NCBI GenBank assembly: GCA_947084935.1
Contig: CAMTUH010000003.1
Location: 1 to 64,000, forward strand
DNA: 64,000 bases
DNA from: CAMTUH01 sp947084935
GTDB taxonomy: Bacteria; Pseudomonadota; Gammaproteobacteria; Coxiellales; Coxiellaceae
Reading direction: 5' to 3'
This document shows, in pieces, positions 59,005 to 64,000 of this stretch (position 1 is its first letter; each line of letters starts with the position of its first letter). The notes under the pieces are model-generated. The model did not search any database. It had not been told where the DNA came from and saw nothing but the letters and a program-made list of their open reading frames with translations. Position numbers and translations under genes: made by a program.

Positions 59005-60358
59005 ACCATCTACTCCGATTGATACGATTGCCGCTATTGCCACACCACCCGGTCGGGGTGGTGTTGGTATTGTGCGTGTGTCTGGGCTGAATGCATCAAG
59101 TATTGTGAAAAATCTCATTGGTTTCTTGCCGAAAGAGCGGGTAGCAACCATGAGTTCTTTTAAAAACGAAGACGGTTCTTGTATCGATGAAGGACTATCG
59201 CTTTATTTTAAAAATCCTCACTCATTTACCGGAGAAGACGTGGTTGAATTGCACGGGCACGGCGGACCGGTTGTCATGGATCAATTATTGCAGCGCGTCG
59301 TTGCATTGGGTGCGCGATTAGCAAATCCGGGAGAATTTTCATTACGCGCTTTTTTAAACGGCAAGATAGACCTACTGCAAGCAGAGGCGATTGCCGCTTT
59401 GATTGATGCCAGTTCTGTTCAAGCAGCGCGATCGGCCGTGCGATCGTTGCACGGTGAATTTTCCAAGAAAATTGATGAACTGATTGCTGATCTTATTCGG
59501 TTAAGAACTTTTGTGGAGGGCGCTATCGATTTTCCCGAGGAAGAAATTGATTTTCTTGCGGACGGTGCGATTAAAACGAAACTATTTGATTTAATCCATC
59601 GGATTGAAAAAATTCAAGCACAAGCCAAACAAGGCGCGTTGCTCCAAGAAGGTATACGCGTGGTAATTGCCGGCGAACCCAACGTCGGTAAATCGAGTTT
59701 GCTCAACCGACTCAGCGGTAGGGATTCCGCCATCGTCACGGATATTGCGGGAACAACGCGAGATGTATTAAAAGAATCGATCCACATCGATGGAATGCCG
59801 ATGCACGTGATGGATACGGCGGGACTCCGAGAGTCCCCAGACGTGATTGAACAGGAAGGTATGAAGCGCGCTCACCGCGAAATGGAAACCGCCGATATGA
59901 TTTTATTGGTCACGGACGCCACTCAAGAAACATCGGGCGAAAAATCGTTGTTACCGAAATTGGCCGAATACAGAATCCCAATAACCGTGATTAAAAATAA
60001 AATCGATTTGTTGAATGAAAACCCGAGAAAATACATCGATAATGATTACCCTAATATTAAATTATCCGTAAAAACCGGACTGGGAATTGACCTGTTAAAA
60101 ACGCATTTAAAAGAACACATGGGATATTGCCAAACAGAAGAAGGCACCTTTATTTCCCGACGACGGCATTTGGACGCACTGCAGCGCGCGCATGATTCCC
60201 TACAAAACGGAGCTACGCAGCTCGTCAATCGCGGCGCAGGCGAATTATTGGCGGAAGATTTGCGCCGCGCACAAACATCATTATCCGAGATCACCGGTGA
60301 ATTTACTTCCGATGATTTGCTGGGCGAGATTTTTTCGAGTTTTTGTATTGGGAAATAG
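58949..60358 (+). CDS. mnmE: tRNA modification GTPase MnmE (TrmE)
   Basis: A 469-residue MnmE. The N-terminal folate-binding domain starts at DTIAAIATPPGRGGVGIVRVSG; before it the frame offers only the ATG at 58949, so the protein has an 18-24 residue Lys/Ser/Thr-rich extension lying in the yidC 3' end. G1 is GEPNVGKSSLLNRLSG, G3 is DTAGL, G4 is NKIDL, and the protein ends in CIGK, the catalytic C-terminal cysteine motif. With MnmG it modifies U34 of several tRNAs; mnmG starts at 63705. Confidence 0.95.
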   Translation: MKNTKQSYTRSAFEKNTNRPSTPIDTIAAIATPPGRGGVGIVRVSGLNASSIVKNLIGFLPKERVATMSSFKNEDGSCIDEGLSLYFKNPHSFTGEDVVELHGHGGPVVMDQLLQRVVALGARLANPGEFSLRAFLNGKIDLLQAEAIAALIDASSVQAARSAVRSLHGEFSKKIDELIADLIRLRTFVEGAIDFPEEEIDFLADGAIKTKLFDLIHRIEKIQAQAKQGALLQEGIRVVIAGEPNVGKSSLLNRLSGRDSAIVTDIAGTTRDVLKESIHIDGMPMHVMDTAGLRESPDVIEQEGMKRAHREMETADMILLVTDATQETSGEKSLLPKLAEYRIPITVIKNKIDLLNENPRKYIDNDYPNIKLSVKTGLGIDLLKTHLKEHMGYCQTEEGTFISRRRHLDALQRAHDSLQNGATQLVNRGAGELLAEDLRRAQTSLSEITGEFTSDDLLGEIFSSFCIGK

Positions 60359-60369
60359 TTAATCCGAAT

Positions 60370-60398
60370 CGAGGGGATCTTTTTTCCGGCAATGGCTC
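60370..60398 (+). repeat. Truncated copy of palindromic repeat family 4
   Basis: CGAGGGGATC(T)TTTTTCCGGC then AATGGCTC is identical, bar one base, to the reverse complement of one arm plus the adjacent interior of the element at 46780-46870. Only one side is present; the opposite arm has been lost. It lies between the mnmE stop and the precursor promoter. Confidence 0.75.
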
Positions 60399-60422
60399 TC
60401 GCTGGGTAAGATGTCCAAAAAA

Positions 60423-60451
60423 TAGACAATATGGAAAGGAAGGGGTATACT
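60423..60451 (+). promoter_or_regulatory. Sigma-70-type promoter of the peptide gene
   Basis: TAGACA at 60423-60428 and TATACT at 60446-60451 are separated by exactly 17 bases, each differing from consensus at one position. The start codon of the small peptide gene is at 60490, so the leader would be about 30 bases, with GAGGTGA just before the ATG. There is no other gene for this promoter to serve. Confidence 0.75.
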
Positions 60452-60489
60452 AGCGAGCATAAAAACAGGTAACCAAAGAGGTGATACAA

Positions 60490-60600
60490 ATGTTTACCCA
60501 GAACGTTCAACAGCTCGCTGCCGTAGGTAGTGTCGAAATTCCAAGAAAAAACAAGGCATTGGGACACTCCCAAGTCAATACCTGCTACGCCTGCTTATAA
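60490..60600 (+). CDS. Candidate lanthipeptide precursor, 36 residues
   Basis: A 36-residue frame with GAGGTGA seven bases before ATG and a near-consensus promoter 39 bases further up. The N-terminal part (MFTQNVQQLAAVGSVEIPRK) would be the leader. The C-terminal ten residues, SQVNTCYACL, hold one Ser, one Thr and two Cys, the residues needed for one lanthionine and one methyllanthionine. No Gly-Gly or Gly-Ala processing site is obvious; the only candidate Gly are in VGS and LGH. It faces the LanM gene and overlaps its 3' end by six bases. Its role as LanM substrate is inferred from position, size and composition. It could instead be an unrelated small protein. Confidence 0.72.
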   Translation: MFTQNVQQLAAVGSVEIPRKNKALGHSQVNTCYACL

Positions 60601-63534
60601 AAAAAGTAACACATTAGGTACACGACCGGGGTATACCACACGCATCAGCTGGTAAATCACGCCGGAAATGCCCAACATTAATCCCGGAATGCTGTATGTT
60701 GTCGCGACGCCCGGTTGAATGCCTTTGTGGTCAATGTGATGTATTAAAGCCGCCGCTACTTGCTCGTATTTCTGCTGGGGGTACAGGCCTTTTTCCACAG
60801 CCGTCAATAATAATTCCAAGTTCCCAAAACTACCGTGACACAAACAGTGTACCCCGCCGAACCCTTTTTTCAGGGTTGACTCAATGGCCAGCTCGACCTG
60901 TGTTGTCGTTTGATTTTGATAAATGACGGGTAAATCCAATCGACTTAACGCAATACCCGGCGCGCCGTGACACCACGCCCACTGGAATTCCTTTTTATTT
61001 TTACTCAATGCACGAAAATCTGGCCAGTTTTTCTGTGTGTGAGAAAATTGTTGGGATTCATACTCCAGTGCGCGCACGATCCATTCGTGTACACGTGGAG
61101 AAGTGTTTCCGACCGTCTCATTTGCGCGTGCCAGCGCCCATGCCATTCCAGCGACACCGTGAGAGAAACCCAACAGCGGCTTTGAACTTTTAATTCCCGT
61201 ATTTTCGTGTGGAAACTGATTTGGTTCAGGATAGTTCTGTAACAGATGTTGGATACATTGATGCGACACTTCGTTAACTATAGTCTCATCCACCCAAGGA
61301 GCAGCGGCCTGTATCGCCGCCAAACATCCCGTACATCCTCCCATGAGGTCGTGTTGGTTATCGTCCGAAAGTAATTTGGGAACAAAATTCAATAATTTTT
61401 CTAAATCCGACAAGACAAAATCAGCCGTGGATAAGCGATAAAAATGGCTGAACGCATAAATTAGCCCCCCCACCCCTGAAAATCCACCCACCCCATCAAC
61501 CGATGCGATACCTTGCTCGTTCAGGGTGTCGTGGATACTCATAAAACACTGATAGGCTAAGTCTTTATATTTTCTGTGATGAAAAATTTCTGCGGCGTAT
61601 GCGAAAGTGAGTCCAATGCCTGCAATACCGCTGTACAAATTTATCGACGTGAATCCGGCATTCCAAGAAAATGGTCCAACCGATTCTAAGGTGGGCCAGG
61701 ATATTTGATTTCGATTAAACACCTCACGTTGTGCAAGTTGATCTAAAGAGTGCTTTGCAATTTTTATCGCTCGCGTTCGGTAGTCGCGGACATTTTCTCT
61801 TGGTTTGAACGCCCAGGAAATTTTCTTTTCTTTTCGGGAATTTAAATGCAGTGTTTCATAAGCCTTGCGAATCAATAATTGTTGCAGCGCAAAATCTTTG
61901 GTGTTGATATCGTGTTGAATATGGTACATCACTCGTTCAAAACCGGACAATACGACTTCTATTTCGAGTTTTTTGCCCGATTCGTCAGTAATGAATTTTC
62001 CGTCTGTTTGAGATTTGAATAAAGGGATATTTTCAGTTTTTATAGATTTCAATTCAGAACGTACGACGGCATTTAATTTTCCGCCATATTTTTTAATAAG
62101 CCAGGAAAAATGTTCATCGCGTTTTTGGGGATCAAATAAGAAAAGCGGGTAATAGCTTTCAATCAGTAGCTTAGCGTATTCGCTGGTACTTCTGAGTAAT
62201 ACCCGAGTTTCGTGATGTTTAAAAGCCATTAGAGGAGAGCGTGGACTGAGAAAAAATCGCTTATTTTTCATAATAATTTGATAGATGCGATTAAATCCAC
62301 TCAGCACATTTTTTTCATATTTTTCGGGCTGTAATCGCTTTCCACGCAAAGTCGGTAAATTTGCATTTTTAGGCATCCGTTTTTTTACACGGACTAGATG
62401 CATTTGATCGGTACCTTCTTTTTTCCACTCCATCACGTGGTACGGTGTTTTTTCGCCACCCTGGGCGGCCAGAGGACTTGTCTCAAATCCTCCATAATTC
62501 TCATCGGCCAAGGTGCGTTGTGGTAAAAATAAAGTATTCAGTACAGTAAATCGCTCAGGCGCTTTATTGGGGCGCTTGTCTCCTGCGCTAGCGCCGGAGA
62601 TTTCTTCCTTTAAATAAAAAGGGGTGAATAAGCACTCTAAATCGATGACGACGGGCTGTTCGCCGTGCGCGATAACGTTTTCTGAATGTATATCGGTACC
62701 GGCTAGTAAATACAGGATGCCCATCAGAATTCCCATGCGCTCATAAAAACGCTGGATTTCTGTGTTTTTTTGACAGCCTCGATAATCGATAAATTCCACC
62801 CACCCATAGTTTTTCTTTGGCGCCACAGTGAGTGTTTTAAGATTCATCGTGCGAAGGTGCTGATTAAACCACACTAACATGGCTTGATAAGCGACCTCGA
62901 TTTCCACCGAGCGCGGCTTATAAATCAGTTTTTTTGTTCGATTTCCCAGTGAAAATTCCAAAGTCATGACGCAGCGACCGTGGTTATGACGGTCGCCGTC
63001 GGCCTTTACTCTTTTTAATTTGAAGCGATACTGACCATTTAAAAAAGTTTTATATACCGTCTCAATATCTTGATTCAATCGAGAAAAGAATTCTAAATAA
63101 GCGTCGATATACTGCGCAATCTTGATGCTCAATTGCGTTTTCAGAATCGTGTACTTTTGTAAGAGTTCCGCGGCGTGGTGTGGATGAGTGAGAATTTGAA
63201 TAAACTCATTAAATCGCGCAGACGAAGTTTTGGATTTTAAAATTTTTCGCTCGCTGAGCGAATGCATTTCCAAAACACACACACGCACGATCATGGGTAA
63301 TAATAAGGCGGACAAATCATTTTTTACGGATCGAAATAAAAATTGGGGCGCGCATCGCTGTTTCACCTGGGGATAGGAGTGTTCAAGGGCTTCGGTCAAC
63401 CTTTTGAACGTGTATTCAAATAAAGGTGCCAACAAGATTAGAAAGCGTTGCCGTTTTTTCTTGGCTCTCACAAGATCCTTCCATCGAGAAGACTGATGTT
63501 GTGGATCTGTTAAAATAATCTCAATATCGAGCAT
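60595..63534 (-). CDS. lanM: Class II lanthionine synthetase (LanM family)
   Basis: A 979-residue LanM, a normal length. The N-terminal dehydratase (DUF4135-type, kinase-like) has GDRHNHG at 180-186, a probable kinase lysine in LIYKPRS (K206), the catalytic cluster TDIHSENVIA (D281, H283, N286) and VIDLECLF (D298, E300), and R444/T450 in ETRVLLRSTSEY for phosphate elimination. The C-terminal LanC-like cyclase (about 620-979) has GFSHGVAGMAWAL, and the three zinc ligands C855 (WCHG), C899 and H900 (CLCHG). All expected catalytic residues appear to be present. It dehydrates Ser/Thr and joins them to Cys. No LanT transporter, protease or immunity gene is visible next to it. It is inserted between mnmE and mnmG. 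Confidence 0.93.
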   Translation of the reverse strand: MLDIEIILTDPQHQSSRWKDLVRAKKKRQRFLILLAPLFEYTFKRLTEALEHSYPQVKQRCAPQFLFRSVKNDLSALLLPMIVRVCVLEMHSLSERKILKSKTSSARFNEFIQILTHPHHAAELLQKYTILKTQLSIKIAQYIDAYLEFFSRLNQDIETVYKTFLNGQYRFKLKRVKADGDRHNHGRCVMTLEFSLGNRTKKLIYKPRSVEIEVAYQAMLVWFNQHLRTMNLKTLTVAPKKNYGWVEFIDYRGCQKNTEIQRFYERMGILMGILYLLAGTDIHSENVIAHGEQPVVIDLECLFTPFYLKEEISGASAGDKRPNKAPERFTVLNTLFLPQRTLADENYGGFETSPLAAQGGEKTPYHVMEWKKEGTDQMHLVRVKKRMPKNANLPTLRGKRLQPEKYEKNVLSGFNRIYQIIMKNKRFFLSPRSPLMAFKHHETRVLLRSTSEYAKLLIESYYPLFLFDPQKRDEHFSWLIKKYGGKLNAVVRSELKSIKTENIPLFKSQTDGKFITDESGKKLEIEVVLSGFERVMYHIQHDINTKDFALQQLLIRKAYETLHLNSRKEKKISWAFKPRENVRDYRTRAIKIAKHSLDQLAQREVFNRNQISWPTLESVGPFSWNAGFTSINLYSGIAGIGLTFAYAAEIFHHRKYKDLAYQCFMSIHDTLNEQGIASVDGVGGFSGVGGLIYAFSHFYRLSTADFVLSDLEKLLNFVPKLLSDDNQHDLMGGCTGCLAAIQAAAPWVDETIVNEVSHQCIQHLLQNYPEPNQFPHENTGIKSSKPLLGFSHGVAGMAWALARANETVGNTSPRVHEWIVRALEYESQQFSHTQKNWPDFRALSKNKKEFQWAWCHGAPGIALSRLDLPVIYQNQTTTQVELAIESTLKKGFGGVHCLCHGSFGNLELLLTAVEKGLYPQQKYEQVAAALIHHIDHKGIQPGVATTYSIPGLMLGISGVIYQLMRVVYPGRVPNVLLFL

Positions 63535-63619
63535 AAGGTATCTTAACTATGTTTTATTGCTGTTATTCTACTTTGTTTTAGTGTTTATTTTTACTCTGTT
63601 TTATTGCTTTGGTCCCTCC

Positions 63620-63643
63620 CACAGCAGAGCCGTAGCCTGGGGG
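63620..63643 (+). repeat. Truncated copy of palindromic repeat family 2
   Basis: ACAGCAGAGCCGTAGCCTGG matches GCAGCAAAGCCGTAGCCTGG at 39008 with two changes, and only the left end is present. It lies between the lanM start and mnmG. Together with the family 4 fragment at 60370, repeat remnants flank the lanthipeptide locus on both sides. Confidence 0.6.
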
Positions 63644-63704
63644 CTAGTAAGGGGTGAATGAATGAGGAATATGTTAAAATTTCGCCCCGACCAATGGGTT
63701 TCGT

Positions 63705-64000
63705 ATGAGCATGAATTCGCAACAATTTGACGTTATTGTGGTGGGCGGTGGGCACGCAGGCACCGAGGCGGCGCTCGTCGCCGCTCGGATGGGCGTAAAA
63801 GCCCTCTTAATCACCCACAACGTGGAAACCGTGGGACAAATGTCCTGCAACCCGGCGATTGGCGGGATTGGCAAAAGTCACCTTGTTAAAGAAATCGACG
63901 CGCTGGGCGGCATCATGGCGCGTGCCACCGATTGCGCCGGCATTCAGTTTCGAACCCTCAATTCCCGCAAAGGCCCGGCGGTTAGAGCCACGCGCGCGCA
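63705..64000 (+). CDS. mnmG: tRNA uridine 5-carboxymethylaminomethyl modification enzyme MnmG (GidA), partial
   Basis: The first 98 residues of MnmG, cut by the window edge. The FAD-binding motif DVIVVGGGHAGTEAALVAARMG follows a short N-terminus, and MSCNPAIGGIGKSHLVKEIDALGG and QFRTLNSRKGPAVRATRA are nearly invariant MnmG sequences. It works with MnmE. Start ATG at 63705; ATG at 63711 is also possible. Confidence 0.97.
   Translation, partial: MSMNSQQFDVIVVGGGHAGTEAALVAARMGVKALLITHNVETVGQMSCNPAIGGIGKSHLVKEIDALGGIMARATDCAGIQFRTLNSRKGPAVRATRA

Noticed and set aside
60490..60600. CaaX or lipobox reading of the peptide C-terminus (CYACL)
   Set aside because: The last four residues are YACL, without Cys in the required position, and there is no signal peptide for a lipobox.
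1..64000. CRISPR arrays, tRNA or rRNA genes
   Set aside because: No regularly spaced repeats of 24-40 bases with unique spacers were seen, and no T-loop/anticodon cloverleaf or ribosomal RNA sequence was recognised by eye. A covariance search was not possible.
1..64000. Full insertion sequences with transposase
   Set aside because: Only short palindromic elements were found. No transposase domain appears in any frame I examined.

Overview
The window reads as a chromosomal segment of a gammaproteobacterium of the Legionellales, most likely a Coxiella relative. The proteins are gammaproteobacterial, the composition is moderately AT-rich with very short intergenic gaps, and the blocks hemCDXY, rho-trxA-yggT-proC-yggS-pckA-yqgEF-pyrB-dnaA-dnaN-recF-gyrB and ftsYEX-rpoH-dsbA(Com1-like)-glyQS-rsmB-rpmH-rnpA-yidDC-mnmE-mnmG recall Coxiella burnetii. 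The DsbA/Com1 and DnaA proteins look similar to, but not the same as, my memory of the C. burnetii proteins. The genus assignment is therefore an inference, not a database result.

Layout. 0-4 kb: an AlbA_2/ATPase-like regulator, comM, ubiK and an orphan small gene. 4-9.4 kb: cystathionine beta-synthase, cystathionine gamma-lyase, metK and ahcY, which together form a route from methionine through SAM and homocysteine to cysteine. 9.5-10.4 kb: an ankyrin-like protein ending in the CaaX-type tetrapeptide CLVM, a candidate secreted effector. 10.4-19 kb: trpS, a BRO-type protein, a UvrD-family helicase, a TauE permease, two MFS paralogues and thymidine kinase. 19-26 kb: a secreted protein, an acyltransferase and the haem genes hemC, hemD, hemX and hemY, with a vapBC module between hemC and hemD. 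26-34 kb: rho to pyrB housekeeping genes.

34-43 kb: dnaA-dnaN-recF, then three accessory genes (two divergent small exported proteins and a Fic protein inside a direct-repeat pair), then gyrB. 43-56 kb: rsmD, a paired M16 peptidase set, ftsYEX, rpoH, dsbA, glyQS, rsmB and uspA. 56.2-56.5 kb: a probable oriC with DnaA boxes beside rpmH, about 22 kb from dnaA. 56.6-64 kb: rpmH-rnpA-yidD-yidC-mnmE and the start of mnmG.

The most notable system lies between mnmE and mnmG. A complete class II lanthipeptide synthetase (LanM, 979 aa) faces a 36-residue open reading frame whose C-terminus has one Ser, one Thr and two Cys. That small gene has its own near-consensus promoter and ribosome binding site. 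No transporter, protease or immunity gene is visible beside it. Other points of interest are the CaaX-ending ankyrin-like protein, a G9 tract in the spacer of a secreted-protein promoter, the Fic cassette, and at least four families of intergenic palindromic repeats. One repeat copy supplies the last codons of recF, and truncated copies flank the lanthipeptide locus.
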